DNA from: Oscillatoria salina IIICB1
GTDB lineage: Bacteria > Cyanobacteriota > Cyanobacteriia > Cyanobacteriales > SIO1D9
Direction of reading: 5' to 3'
Assembly (NCBI RefSeq): GCF_020144665.1
Contig: NZ_JAAHBQ010000031.1
Span: 1 to 61,238, forward strand
Length of the DNA: 61,238 bases
Part shown: positions 9,140 through 18,692 of the stretch, in pieces
Layout of the letters: every line of letters begins with the position of its first letter
How positions within the stretch are numbered: position 1 is the stretch's first letter
The notes under the pieces: generated by a model
What the model saw: only the letters and a program-made list of their open reading frames with translations
Database searches by the model: none
Told to the model about the DNA's origin: nothing
Translations under genes and position numbers: made by a program

Positions 9140-10021
9140 TTATAAACACCAATATTTAAATCGATCCCCTGTATGTTTTCTCAATCGCTCGATATCTTTT
9201 TGGAGATAATTAATTAGTCTTGCTCGTAATTTTTCATCTAAGTTAGGTCGCGATATTTGCTCAGAAAAAGGAAAATAAATCAATTTTTCCAGATGATATC
9301 TAATTTCTGGTGGCATCTTTTTAATTTTTTTGAATAAATTAGTTTGAGATAATAATTCTCCCCATTTATTTTTTCTTCTCTTGAAAACCGAACTATGCAA
9401 AGTTTTAGTAGTTTGACTAAAGTCAAATTCTGGTTCGATATTTAAAAAATGACCAACTTTTTCCAGAGTTAACTGAGGCTGATTTGATAAATTTTCCAAG
9501 GTAATAACTAAGATATTTTTCTCTGGAAAATATTTTAAATATTGCTCAAGTTGACTATAGTAACTACTACGGCTAATGTAAGAATTGTCTTCAAAATTTG
9601 CTAAAGCTTCATTTATTGAACGAGTTTCTTTTCCAGTCGCATATTGGTGAATATAATTGGAAATAATTCGCTCAACTGGATCGCGGAGTATATAGATTAA
9701 TTTTGCTTGGGGAATCACAGAGTACATTCTCTCTGGTACATTCTCCCAACGTGGATAATTAGTATAGTTAGGTGAAGACTCTCCATAAATTTTAGCTTCA
9801 CCAACAAAATGCGATTTATACCACTCAATTCCCAGTTGCCACTTTTTTTTGCCGAGAAAAAAATCTAACTCTTTTTCTCGTGACATCGAAATTTGGGGAT
9901 GAGAGTTGAGGTAATGATGTAGGCTAGTAGTACCACATTTCATTGCACCAATAATAATCAAATTGGGTAAGGTTCCTGCTTGATTTTTGGCAACGATTGG
10001 CGACTTGAGAAGATTAATCAT
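9140..10021 (-). CDS. Sulfotransferase (Sulfotransfer_1 / NDST-like)
   Basis: The 293-residue protein carries the PAPS loop GAMKCGTTSL at 25-34, with the catalytic-type Lys28, followed by HPQISMSREKELDFF, typical of heparan-sulfate-type sulfotransferases. The 3'-phosphate motif is in ILRDPVERIISNY. It is clearly a different subfamily from the sulfotransferase at 8261-9031, so two distinct positions may be sulfated. The start Met is 20 residues before the PAPS-loop strand, as usual for bacterial members. Substrate is not readable from sequence. Confidence 0.85.
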   Translation of the reverse strand: MINLLKSPIVAKNQAGTLPNLIIIGAMKCGTTSLHHYLNSHPQISMSREKELDFFLGKKKWQLGIEWYKSHFVGEAKIYGESSPNYTNYPRWENVPERMYSVIPQAKLIYILRDPVERIISNYIHQYATGKETRSINEALANFEDNSYISRSSYYSQLEQYLKYFPEKNILVITLENLSNQPQLTLEKVGHFLNIEPEFDFSQTTKTLHSSVFKRRKNKWGELLSQTNLFKKIKKMPPEIRYHLEKLIYFPFSEQISRPNLDEKLRARLINYLQKDIERLRKHTGDRFKYWCL

Positions 10022-10223
10022 TTTTCAAAATGTTTTCCGAGTTTGATAATTTATCTGCTTGAACCTGTTCTTGTCTCGATTGTCAAGTTACCATTGTTTT
10101 TCCCGAAAAATTTGGGTTATTAGCCCCGTCCCGATCGGACGGCTTGATGCTAATCTGAGTGAGTAAGTACCGTCGCGCAGACAGGAAAAATGCTCGTCGA
10201 GGGTAAAGAGATCGGGGTTGATA

Positions 10224-11795
10224 CTATGTGTATCGGCTAGACTCTCCCAACGAAGCGAGAATCCACTCGCCTTTAGGCAGGGGAGTTGTCAACGATGTAG
10301 TCTGGAGTAAATGCTGACCGAGACGACGTGCGAGCGCCAAGATGGTGAAGGTAGGAGAATATGACGGTCCAGTAGGAAACACTGCCGAACTAGCCACATA
10401 GAGATTTTCAGTACCAAACACTCGACAATCGGTGTCAACCACACCCTCTTCAGGACGGCTAGCCATCCGAGTTGTACCCATTTGGTGGGCTGCGTCGGTC
10501 ATGTTCTCTAAACTTGGTGGTTTGTCCCCGAAGTCAAAAGTTCCCAGTCCAACTTCTGCAAAGCGATGGGTTAAGAGTTCGAGTGTTTTTGCCATCGATC
10601 GCCGATCTTGGTCGGTGAAGCACCAGTCAACCTCCAGCTTTCGTTGCCCAAGTGCATCACATTCTGTTCCCAGCTTAAGACAACTAGCCTTTTGTGGGGC
10701 TTGCTCGGTAACAAACTTAACTCGGTAGGCAGCGATCGCACCATTACCATCTCGACAAACGGGACGACCCCGCAAGGTGCGCCATAATCGTTCTATTGGC
10801 TTCTCGTAAATGGGCTTCAAGTACAAAACGTGTTCGAGCAACTCATGTTCTTGCTGGGTGGCATCATCCAACGCAAAACAAATGCAAAAACGTGGCTTTG
10901 GCGCATATTGCAGTTCGCGAGCATATTCTCTAGTTAGATTACCTGGCTTTAGTATTCCGGTGTGGTGCTTAGGATGGTCAGTGTAGAAACGACCTACCAA
11001 GTCGTGCTGATTACCAATTCCACCAGGAAGTTGACGGTCCGAGGAAAGTAAAATACGTGCAGTTTCAAACGCTCCCATTGCCAGGATAATTGTCTCCCCT
11101 TCAACGATAATTTCTCGACCTTCAAGAGAACGACAAACAACCGCACTCACGCGCTGACAGGAAGCATCGAGAGTCAACTCAGTGGCAGTTGCACCGAGTA
11201 TAACGTGCAAGTTTTGCGAGCGTCGCATCTCATCGCCAAAGCGTATCGCCGTGCGCGTGGGTGTCTGCTCCCAATAAAAGCTGCTCATTTTCAAACCTTT
11301 TGCCGCCAGCTTTCCTCGCAGTTCCATAATTTCCGGACGTACAGCTTCTGCTTCTAAGTCGCCGAAACCGTAATCTTTGGCTGCGGAACGGTAGTGTTCT
11401 AAAAGATCGCTGAAGCTTATCGGCCAACCACTGTTAGCAACCCAAGGTCTACCGTCAAAATCTGAAGGTTGCAGGTATTTCCATTTCCCCGTCCAAACGT
11501 TACTCGTACCGCCAAACTGACGCACGCGACTGACTCCCCGTAACTCTGGTGGCAGGTATTGATGGTAGTAGGAGTTTGGGTTTAACTCGCGATGGCGTTT
11601 GCCCAGAAATATGACATCGTTTAATGTTTGGATCGAGGGATCGAAGCGATCGCGTCCGCTTTCCAAAAGCACCACTTGGCGATCGTGTCGCGCCAGATGG
11701 GTTGCTACCTCAGCACCAGCAATACCAGAGCCAACCACAACAACTTGCCCTCGCAATTTCGTTTGCTCGCCCATTTCGAGAATATCGGTAATCAT
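10224..11795 (-). CDS. GMC-family FAD-dependent oxidoreductase
   Basis: The 523-residue protein has the FAD-binding dinucleotide motif GSGIAG (22-27) after a beta strand, the glucose-methanol-choline segment GGTSNVWTGKW, and the GMC C-terminal block HQMGTTRMASRP followed by GTENLYVASSAVFPT. These enzymes oxidise alcohol groups; the substrate here may be a sugar or lipid alcohol. A Shine-Dalgarno GGGGGAGG lies just before the first ATG. The gene is richer in G+C than its neighbours (sampled 60-base lines give 43-60% against about 36-42%), which hints at transfer. The last ~22 codons after about LGQHLLQTTS read through an IS200/IS605-type right-end hairpin (10259-10292), so the natural C-terminus was probably replaced by an insertion scar. 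Confidence 0.82.
   Translation of the reverse strand: MITDILEMGEQTKLRGQVVVVGSGIAGAEVATHLARHDRQVVLLESGRDRFDPSIQTLNDVIFLGKRHRELNPNSYYHQYLPPELRGVSRVRQFGGTSNVWTGKWKYLQPSDFDGRPWVANSGWPISFSDLLEHYRSAAKDYGFGDLEAEAVRPEIMELRGKLAAKGLKMSSFYWEQTPTRTAIRFGDEMRRSQNLHVILGATATELTLDASCQRVSAVVCRSLEGREIIVEGETIILAMGAFETARILLSSDRQLPGGIGNQHDLVGRFYTDHPKHHTGILKPGNLTREYARELQYAPKPRFCICFALDDATQQEHELLEHVLYLKPIYEKPIERLWRTLRGRPVCRDGNGAIAAYRVKFVTEQAPQKASCLKLGTECDALGQRKLEVDWCFTDQDRRSMAKTLELLTHRFAEVGLGTFDFGDKPPSLENMTDAAHQMGTTRMASRPEEGVVDTDCRVFGTENLYVASSAVFPTGPSYSPTFTILALARRLGQHLLQTTSLTTPLPKGEWILASLGESSRYT
10259..10292 (+). mobile_element. Solo right end of an IS200/IS605 (TnpB) type element
   Basis: The plus strand reads GAATCC, a CTCGCC...GGCAGGGGAG imperfect hairpin, then GTTGTCAA. 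This is the same plan as the end beside the decayed tnpB at 40447-40481: GAATC, hairpin, GGAGAG, GTCAA. Just upstream, the frame encoding PTKRESTRL before a stop resembles a TnpB C-terminus. No transposase remains. The scar lies inside the 3' end of the antisense GMC gene. Such ends also contain the 3' part of an omega RNA in intact elements. Confidence 0.55.
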
Positions 11796-11822
11796 CTAAC
11801 CTCCCCCTGAAAAACATCTCAT

Positions 11823-12734
11823 TTAGTTTTGCTTAAGTAACTTTTGCTGAAATTTTGGCATTCTACTTAACAAAGCTTTTTTGAAAGGCGAAACCATCCG
11901 ACCTAGAGTATGAATAGGATGAACGCCCATTGCCTGACTGAAACTTTTAACTGCTTCAAGCTTCTGACCGGAATCATAAGATTTCATGGCATGATCGTAA
12001 ATAAAATTAGCAAACATTTTGGGATGGGCTTCAAACAGCGCTCTATGCTTACTAATTAAACGATGAAAATTAACCTGACGGCGGGATGGATCGCTCGAAA
12101 CACGAAAACTTTGATGGCTAAGTAATTGATAAGTTACTGTAGGTATTCCTTGAAGGGAACAAACTTGATTAAGTCTTAAAAAAAGTTCTGTGTGTACCCG
12201 AGAAGAAAACGACTCATCAAAACCACCAATACTCAAAAGTACCTCCTTTTCCACCACCATTGTCTGTTTACAAAAAAAAGACTTTTCCGGTTCAATCTCT
12301 TCGAGACAAAAGTGGGAACCTTTGGGTAAAGTTGGCGGAATCCGAGTTTTTTTTACCCAGCCATCTTCGCTCACTACCTCAACCCCCGATAGCGCTGCTA
12401 CAGGTTTTGGTAAAGTGGTATTAGCCAGCGCTTCTAAAGAAACTTCTGCCATGTGAGGAAGTAAAATATCGTCATCATCCAAGTAAGTAATCCAATGACC
12501 GTTTGCTGCTTTCGCACCCACATTACGAGCTGCCGAACCCCCTTTGTTTTCCGGTAGCCGAATGATTTTCAGTTTTGGATGTTCGGGTAAATTAACAGGT
12601 TGCGGGGAAGCGTCATCAACGACAATAACTTCAAAATCTGCTCTTGTTTGAGCTAAAGCGCTATTAACAGCGATAGGCAAAAGATGAGGACGATTATAGG
12701 TGGGAATAATTATACTAAGAACAGGTTTATTCAT
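11823..12734 (-). CDS. Glycosyltransferase family 2
   Basis: This 303-residue GT-A enzyme has IIIPTYNRPHL at 8-18, VVDDAS (Asp40-Asp41) and the metal-binding acidic run DDDD at 86-89. A GGFDESF acceptor-loop motif follows, and a His-rich C-terminal half without membrane segments. The C-terminus has an SGQKLEAVKSFSQAMGVHP helical repeat resembling a single TPR-like unit, as often found in cyanobacterial GT2 proteins. It lies 27 bp after the next gene upstream in the cluster and 27 bp before the GMC oxidoreductase. Sugar specificity is unknown. Confidence 0.85.
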   Translation of the reverse strand: MNKPVLSIIIPTYNRPHLLPIAVNSALAQTRADFEVIVVDDASPQPVNLPEHPKLKIIRLPENKGGSAARNVGAKAANGHWITYLDDDDILLPHMAEVSLEALANTTLPKPVAALSGVEVVSEDGWVKKTRIPPTLPKGSHFCLEEIEPEKSFFCKQTMVVEKEVLLSIGGFDESFSSRVHTELFLRLNQVCSLQGIPTVTYQLLSHQSFRVSSDPSRRQVNFHRLISKHRALFEAHPKMFANFIYDHAMKSYDSGQKLEAVKSFSQAMGVHPIHTLGRMVSPFKKALLSRMPKFQQKLLKQN

Positions 12735-12761
12735 TTGGTTTTTCCCAATAATTAGGAAATA

Positions 12762-13799
12762 TTAACTTTGGAGACTGACATGGGGTTGAGATGGACTTTT
12801 AGGTAGACTTTGTAATCTTTGACGCTGTTGATGAGCGTGACGGTTGGTGAGATAACGGTTAAAGATATGCTCAAAACGCGCGATCGCTCTTGCTAATAAA
12901 TCGCTTCCTACTCCCAATGAAAGACGACGCGCTAAAGGATAAATAATTGTGCCATAACGTCGCCATCCCTGTTGTTTATATTTTGCCTGAAAATAACCAT
13001 CTTCTGCTAAATCCCATTTCTGACGAATTCGGTTTAAACTCGCCATTTGCCAAGCATTACTCCAACGCAGCATATAAAAGTGTAAATCAGTAAATTCTAA
13101 AGGTGGACCCGGTACATAAGTGACAATGGACGCGGGTTCAAAATACACTTTTTCCCCTATTTCTCGTAAACTCATACAGAAATCTAAGTGTTCTTTGGTA
13201 TTCATAATTGCTTCATCAAGTAAACCTACTTTGTCAAAAATGGAGCGACGAACCAAAACACAATGAAATTCTGCTAATTCTGTGGGAGTACGTTTTAAGT
13301 CATTGTAAATATCTTTGACTTTTTTACCTTGCTTATACATCTTTTCCCGCAATCGCCTTCTTCCCATTTTGTCCACCAAAATATGAGATTCTCCTCCAGC
13401 AAAGTGAACAATTTCATGCAATGGTTTTTCTTGACACATCAATGGTCCAACTACTGTTGCTTCTGTTTCTTCTGCACACTGTAAAAGCGCTTTTAGCCAC
13501 CCTGGAGTAACGACTACATCATTATCTGCAAAGACAAGATAATCTGTGGTAACTTGGCTCAAGCCTAAATTTCTAGCTTGGTTGGGAGTTAGATAATAAT
13601 CTGTGCGTAATAGTTGAAAGTTTTTTTCCTCTGCTTGCTGTTGTAAATAACTGCGAACTTTTGCCGGAGAATTTCCATCAACATACACTAATTTAAAGGG
13701 AATTTCGGTATGCTGATAGATACTTTCTAAAGATTCTTGAGTACAGCTAAATCGTTCGCGAGGAACGACAACAATTGTTACTTTTGGTTCTTGTGTCAT
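12762..13799 (-). CDS. Glycosyltransferase family 2 (divergent)
   Basis: The 345-residue protein begins with a GT2 core: VTIVVVPRERF, YVDGNSPAK in place of the usual DDGS, and FADNDVVVTPGWL as the metal-binding segment. The DGNS variant means the first acid motif has only one Asp, seen in many WcaA-like enzymes that start from unusual donors. GLLDEAIMNTKEHLDF supplies the acceptor-side acidic motif. The C-terminal third is basic and lacks membrane spans. It starts 13 bp after the GT4 gene, so both are probably in one transcript. Confidence 0.78.
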   Translation of the reverse strand: MTQEPKVTIVVVPRERFSCTQESLESIYQHTEIPFKLVYVDGNSPAKVRSYLQQQAEEKNFQLLRTDYYLTPNQARNLGLSQVTTDYLVFADNDVVVTPGWLKALLQCAEETEATVVGPLMCQEKPLHEIVHFAGGESHILVDKMGRRRLREKMYKQGKKVKDIYNDLKRTPTELAEFHCVLVRRSIFDKVGLLDEAIMNTKEHLDFCMSLREIGEKVYFEPASIVTYVPGPPLEFTDLHFYMLRWSNAWQMASLNRIRQKWDLAEDGYFQAKYKQQGWRRYGTIIYPLARRLSLGVGSDLLARAIARFEHIFNRYLTNRHAHQQRQRLQSLPKSPSQPHVSLQS

Positions 13800-13812
13800 A
13801 GCAAATAGTCCT

Positions 13813-15090
13813 TTAATTAGATAGAGTTACTAAGTCTGATTTTAAATCTCGATTGGCTAAGTTAGAATTGAGAATTTGCTGATAAACTTGAACTAATTTA
13901 TCATTAAGCATGTCTAAATCGTAGTATTTTTCCACATAAGCGCGACCTGCTTTTCCCATCTCACACCATTGTTGGGGATTTTGAATCAGATAGTTTAATT
14001 TTTCGGCTAAAGCTTCGACATCTCTCTCCGGTACGAGAAAACCTGAAACTCCATTTTCGACTAATTCGGGAATTCCTCCATGATAGGTACTGATAACTGG
14101 TAATCCCATTGCCATTGCTTCTTTCAAAACATTAATCGGTGCATCTTGATTACCATCTTTTGCGGTCACGCTAGGGGCTATAAATAGATGAGATTTATCT
14201 AAAATTTCAACGATCTCGCGTTCATTTTTCCAGCCTAATAAATTAACAATATTTTCGATTCCTAAATTATGAATTAGGTTTTGTAATTCTTCCTTTAATT
14301 CCCCATCTCCGATAAGATTATATTCTAAATTAGGGTTGATTTTTGCTTGTTGAGCAATGGCACGAATGCTATATTCAATACCTTTCTTTTCTACTAAACG
14401 ACCTGTGGTAGCAATACGAATTATACCATCGGGAGAGGGATAGCGTGGTTTAAAGATAAAGCGCTGACAATCTAATCCAGAAAAGTGTACTCGAATCAAA
14501 TTTTCATGGCAACCGAGGTTAATCGCTTTTTCTCTAAAAAATTCGCAGTTAGCTAAAAAAAAGTCACCTTGTTTAAATAACTCATCATAAATATTAAGTC
14601 CTTTTCTTTTAACAAATGTGCTGATATCGTAACCTCTAAAAATAGTAATTAATTTGGCAGACGGAGCATTCATTTGACGAAATGCCATTCCTCGAAAAGC
14701 AAGATGTCCAAATTGACAATGAATAATATCGTAGACTTTATCTAAATTAGGAATAGCAGTATATAGTAACCACAGGGAAATAGCTTGATTGCCATACTTG
14801 AAGACATTTAATGCTTGTAAAGTTAATTGAGGATTTTGGAAACTCAGTTTTAATCCTAAACGTAATCCTTTAATAAATCGATAAAACAAATTGTCTGGAA
14901 TATCAGGAAGATAGTAAGTTTTAGCTAAAAGATTGTATTTTTCTACTGCTGGATGAACATTATTTATATTTCCTCGTTTATCTGCATAAATATCTACTTG
15001 ATGACCGCGATCGAGTAAACCTGTTATTTGATTTAAAATAAATGTTTCCGATAAAAGCGGAAACTCGGTGACAATAAAAGCAATTCGCAT
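13813..15090 (-). CDS. Glycosyltransferase family 4 (WcaL/colanic-acid type)
   Basis: The 425-residue GT-B enzyme starts with MRIAFIVTEFPLLSETFI, the N-terminal signature of GT4 enzymes such as WcaL. The acceptor-domain loop DIIHCQFGHLA follows. The nucleotide-sugar half shows TTGRLVEKKGIEYSIRA, then the donor-binding EAMAMGLPVISTYHGG and IPELVENG. It is a retaining transferase and the only GT4 in the cluster, so it makes a linkage that the GT2 enzymes cannot. It sits 18 bp from the next GT2 gene upstream. Donor is unknown. Confidence 0.88.
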   Translation of the reverse strand: MRIAFIVTEFPLLSETFILNQITGLLDRGHQVDIYADKRGNINNVHPAVEKYNLLAKTYYLPDIPDNLFYRFIKGLRLGLKLSFQNPQLTLQALNVFKYGNQAISLWLLYTAIPNLDKVYDIIHCQFGHLAFRGMAFRQMNAPSAKLITIFRGYDISTFVKRKGLNIYDELFKQGDFFLANCEFFREKAINLGCHENLIRVHFSGLDCQRFIFKPRYPSPDGIIRIATTGRLVEKKGIEYSIRAIAQQAKINPNLEYNLIGDGELKEELQNLIHNLGIENIVNLLGWKNEREIVEILDKSHLFIAPSVTAKDGNQDAPINVLKEAMAMGLPVISTYHGGIPELVENGVSGFLVPERDVEALAEKLNYLIQNPQQWCEMGKAGRAYVEKYYDLDMLNDKLVQVYQQILNSNLANRDLKSDLVTLSN

Positions 15091-15108
15091 TGTTGTTTTA
15101 ACCTACTA

Positions 15109-16029
15109 TCAAATTCTAGCTGATACGCTACCTAATTGCAGTTTAATAATTTCTAAGGCAGTTACATATCTGACAAAAAACATAGCTAAACAAACTTGCA
15201 ATTTTTGGTTGAATCCCGAAAGTTGAGTATTTCTCCAAGAATTAATAATAAACATTACAGGAGGAACTAAATTTTTTGACAGATTAATCAAGAATATTAA
15301 CTGTTTTTGTAGTTTTGAAGATGTTTGCTGAAGTTGGCGATCGTAGCTACCTGCTGCTAAACGAATTGACCTAAAATACAATTGTTTCCAGGACGTTCTT
15401 GCTGGATGAAGTACGCGAACATCTTCAGCATAAATTTGAGGGTATCCTTGTTGGTAAACTCGGTATCCCCACTCTAAATCTCCATTAGATTTGAGAGTAT
15501 TATTAAATTTACCCACACGGTCGAAAACTTTTTTGAAAGTAAAAATATTAGCAGTAGCACCACCATGTTTTTCTGCTAAGAGTTTTTCTTGGGGAAATGC
15601 TGTAATACTTTCATAAAGTTCCACAGGTGTAGGTTGAACCATATTTTGAAAAAATAGTTCAATTTTCCCTGCTACCAACCCACAATTAGGCACTTTCTGT
15701 AAATTTTCTACTCCTTTTTCGAGCCAATTATGGTTAGGAATACAATCAGCATCGGTAAAGGCAATAATCTCTCCTTTGGCTATTGATAATCCTTGATTGC
15801 GAGCGGCATAAGAACCGGGGGTACTTTCAGAAGTAAAGCAGGTTTGAGTAAATTGATTGACTATTTTTTTGATATTTTCTGCATCATCAGAACCATTATC
15901 AATAACTATTACTTCGTAGCAATTTTTCGGATAGGTTTGACGAGCGAGTGCTGCTAAACAAAGTTTGAGATGTTCCGCATGATTGTAAACGGGAACGATG
16001 ACTGATACAAATGGGCTAAAATCATTCAT
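15109..16029 (-). CDS. Glycosyltransferase family 2
   Basis: This 306-residue enzyme shows VSVIVPVYNHAEHL near the N-terminus, VIDNGSDD as the first acidic motif and FTDADCIPNHNWL as the metal-binding motif (DAD). AARNQGLSIAKGE lies between them, as in rhamnosyl- and galactosyl-type GT2 proteins. The C-terminal third has hydrophobic stretches (around 240-265 and 280-300) that may anchor it at the membrane. It is 99 bp downstream of the FAD oxidoreductase gene and 18 bp upstream of the GT4 gene. Confidence 0.85.
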   Translation of the reverse strand: MNDFSPFVSVIVPVYNHAEHLKLCLAALARQTYPKNCYEVIVIDNGSDDAENIKKIVNQFTQTCFTSESTPGSYAARNQGLSIAKGEIIAFTDADCIPNHNWLEKGVENLQKVPNCGLVAGKIELFFQNMVQPTPVELYESITAFPQEKLLAEKHGGATANIFTFKKVFDRVGKFNNTLKSNGDLEWGYRVYQQGYPQIYAEDVRVLHPARTSWKQLYFRSIRLAAGSYDRQLQQTSSKLQKQLIFLINLSKNLVPPVMFIINSWRNTQLSGFNQKLQVCLAMFFVRYVTALEIIKLQLGSVSARI

Positions 16030-16128
16030 TTTAACGATATTTTCCTAAAACTAAATTAAATAAATCTTAGCCGAGGGATAAATTGTTGACAGGGTAATTT
16101 TTTCTATTCCCTATCAACTAATTTTATT

Positions 16129-17580
16129 TTATTTCATTGCTACTAATTCGGGGTTTTGCCGATTTTTCCATTGTTCTTTGGTGAATTCTTCGTGATAAGA
16201 ACGTTCGGTATTAACGTTCCACAAATCATGGTTTTCTCCGAGTAAATTCTTGGCTGCTAGTAGTGCAGTTAGCATAGAATGGTCTTGATTATTGTAACGG
16301 TGCATACCATTCCGACCAACTGTTTGTAAATTCTCAAAAGTTTGTAAGTAATCTTGAATAACTTTTAAATGTTGGCGATATTCACCGTCATAAACAGGAT
16401 AAGCTTTGTGCTGGCGAATAACTACTCCGTCTTCAATTTTCTTAATATCATCGAGCAAACCAAGATTAACTATTTCGTTGCTGGCAAGGTCAATCAATTC
16501 TGTATCGGCTAGTTCCCAAATTTGGTCGCCTTCGCTACAAAAGTATTCCATACCTAAGCAAGTTTTACTAGCATTAGGAACCATTGCTGGACTCCAATTT
16601 TTGAAGTTTTGAATGCGTCCTACTTGAAATTCTGGGCTATGAATGTAAATCCAGTTATCGGGGAATAAGTGTTTTTCGTTGATGATGAGCGAAACAATTA
16701 AGAAGTCGCGGTATTTTAAGCCTTGGGCGGCTTTTAATACTGGTTCTGGTGGTGGTGGATTAAGATTTTTAACTAAGGCAGTTACGGGCATACTGGAGAT
16801 AAAATTATCGCCGCTAATGTGAAAGTTTTCGCCATCTTTAACTGCGGTAATACTTTTAATCTGTTTACCTTCTCTTTGAATGCTGACGACACCTGTATTA
16901 AGATAAACTGGAGCGCCTTTACTTTCGATTATTTGTTGAAAACGCTCCCACATCATGCCTGGTCCGAGGATAGGGTAGTCAAATTCTTTGATTAGGGTTT
17001 TGGTGTCGTTGGTTTTAAACAAAGCATTAGTCATGGCTTTTTTCAGGGATAAGCCTTTAATTCTTTGTGCTGCCCAATCTGCTTGAATTTTCGTACAGGG
17101 AATGCCCCAAACTTTTTCGGTGTAGGTTTTGAAGAAGGTTTGGTAAAGACGTTCGCCGAAGCGATTACTTACCCACTGTTCAAAGTTTTCTTCGACGGGA
17201 TGGGGGAATAATTTTGCTTTTACATAACTGGCTAAGATGAGGGAACTATTGATAATTCCTAAGTTAGAAAGGGCGTTGGTTGCTTCTAGTGGATAGCTGA
17301 AAAATTTGCCGTCGTAATAGATTCTGGAGAGGCGAGGAACTTTGATAAATTCATCGGCAAGAACTTCTTGCCAAAGTTGTTGAACTTCGGTAACTTTGGT
17401 AAAAAATCGATGTCCGCCAATATCGAAGCGATAGCCTTTGTAGACTTCGGTACGCGAGATGCCGCCGACTTGAGTTGCTTTTTCTAAGACTACTGGTTTA
17501 ATGCCATGTTTAACTAGTTCGTAAGCTGCGGTTAAGCCCGCAGGTCCGGCACCGATGATTACAGCAGAATGGTGTTGCAT
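16129..17580 (-). CDS. FAD/NAD(P)-dependent oxidoreductase, UDP-galactopyranose mutase-like
   Basis: The 483-residue protein has a classical Rossmann FAD motif [13 protein letters not shown] at 10-22, [14 protein letters not shown] and the GGHRFF segment typical of UGM/amine-oxidase-like enzymes. [19 protein letters not shown] and [10 protein letters not shown] are shared by the subgroup annotated as UDP-galactopyranose mutase-like or protoporphyrinogen-oxidase-like proteins in polysaccharide clusters. It would act on a nucleotide sugar or a lipid-linked sugar in the cytoplasm. It lacks convincing hallmarks of true Glf, so the exact reaction is open. It lies between GT2 genes in the polysaccharide cluster. 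Confidence 0.75.
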   Translation of the reverse strand: MQHHSAVIIGAGPAGLTAAYELVKHGIKPVVLEKATQVGGISRTEVYKGYRFDIGGHRFFTKVTEVQQLWQEVLADEFIKVPRLSRIYYDGKFFSYPLEATNALSNLGIINSSLILASYVKAKLFPHPVEENFEQWVSNRFGERLYQTFFKTYTEKVWGIPCTKIQADWAAQRIKGLSLKKAMTNALFKTNDTKTLIKEFDYPILGPGMMWERFQQIIESKGAPVYLNTGVVSIQREGKQIKSITAVKDGENFHISGDNFISSMPVTALVKNLNPPPPEPVLKAAQGLKYRDFLIVSLIINEKHLFPDNWIYIHSPEFQVGRIQNFKNWSPAMVPNASKTCLGMEYFCSEGDQIWELADTELIDLASNEIVNLGLLDDIKKIEDGVVIRQHKAYPVYDGEYRQHLKVIQDYLQTFENLQTVGRNGMHRYNNQDHSMLTALLAAKNLLGENHDLWNVNTERSYHEEFTKEQWKNRQNPELVAMK

Positions 17581-17636
17581 GGTAGATGATTATTAATGGT
17601 ATGGGAATAGTTTAATTTTCGGGCTTGGGAATAAGG

Positions 17637-18692
17637 TTATCTCGACAGATATTGTGTGTGATTCTGTCTCAAGAAAGAGAAGAAGAAAATTCTTTTTGTT
17701 TTCAGTTCATTGTATGAGTGGCGGATGAAACCGATGGCAAAGGCTAAGGCGCTATAAAAGTAGTAAAACCAGTGCCAGGGAATAGTTTGAGCGGCAAATA
17801 ATAGACCGCGTTTTTTCAGGAAGAAATGATAAACTTCTAGATTGAGAGTAAATAGTACGATCGCAATTGTTGCGGCGATCGCTGCTAGTCCGGGTAACCA
17901 CCAGGCACTTATTAATGCACAAATAAAGATATATGTCAAGACGGCACTGAGACGATGAGATGTTTGCAAATTTAAGTCGTTATTCAGAGAGTGCGATCGC
18001 AAGATTAAGGCTGTCCAAGGTAGGGCGCGATAAAAGAATTCTGCTTTCAGTAAGGAAATTGGACTCCAATGCTTTAAATGCTTGACTTGGATATCTTTGC
18101 AAAGTCGAATTTTGTAACCTGCGGCTTTGAGGCGATAGCCGAGTTCGATATCTTCGACGCAAGGAAGGCGATAATTTTCGTCAAAACCACCGAGGGAAAG
18201 GAAAACATTTCGCCGGATTGCACCGCAAGCACCCCAAAATGTTGAGGCGTTTTCTTTTGCTGTTTGATGGGTATAGTGATGGAAAAGATTTTTATACTGA
18301 GAAAGAAAATTACTTGCTCCTGGTGCATCGTCGTAGGAACCAATTAAAGCACTTATATTGGGATGATGCTCAAAAAAGGTGGCGACTTGGGCGATCGCGT
18401 CAGGATTAATTTCTACATCAGCATCGATAAAAAAGAGAATGTCGCCAGTTGCAGCTTTTGCTCCTAAATTTCTTGCTCGTGCTGGTCCTCCTGCTTGTGG
18501 TAATTTAATTACTAAAGCGCCAAATTCCTCAGCTACTTGTCGCGAGCCATCTGTATCGCCGTCAGCCACAACAATCACTTCGTGGGGTAAAGGTAGCGCT
18601 TTTTTTAGGGCTGATAAACATCTACGGAAACTTTTGCCTCCGTTATACACAGGAATAACAACTGAAACTGATAAGTTTAGTGGTGTTAGCAT
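17637..18692 (-). CDS. Glycosyltransferase family 2, first gene of the polysaccharide cluster
   Basis: The 351-residue protein has VSVVIPVYNGGKSFRRCL, VVADGDTDGS and FFIDADVEINPDA (metal-binding DAD), then GACGAIRRNVFLSLGGFDE and PCVEDIELGYRL as the acceptor-side motif. Three hydrophobic segments follow at about 225-330, so it is probably membrane-bound. This is a processive-like layout similar to membrane GT2 proteins that start or extend a lipid-linked glycan. It is the most upstream gene of the minus-strand cluster, 56 bp before the FAD oxidoreductase, so the operon promoter should lie in 18693-19125. Confidence 0.85.
   Translation of the reverse strand: MLTPLNLSVSVVIPVYNGGKSFRRCLSALKKALPLPHEVIVVADGDTDGSRQVAEEFGALVIKLPQAGGPARARNLGAKAATGDILFFIDADVEINPDAIAQVATFFEHHPNISALIGSYDDAPGASNFLSQYKNLFHHYTHQTAKENASTFWGACGAIRRNVFLSLGGFDENYRLPCVEDIELGYRLKAAGYKIRLCKDIQVKHLKHWSPISLLKAEFFYRALPWTALILRSHSLNNDLNLQTSHRLSAVLTYIFICALISAWWLPGLAAIAATIAIVLFTLNLEVYHFFLKKRGLLFAAQTIPWHWFYYFYSALAFAIGFIRHSYNELKTKRIFFFSFLRQNHTQYLSR

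Noticed and set aside
16129-17580. Confident UDP-galactopyranose mutase (Glf)
   Set aside because: The fold and FAD motif fit, but hallmark Glf residues are not convincing, so a general oxidoreductase call is kept.
3931-18692. Calling the cluster the xss (synechan) locus
   Set aside because: Gene content is similar in type, but order and several genes differ, and identity cannot be shown without a search.
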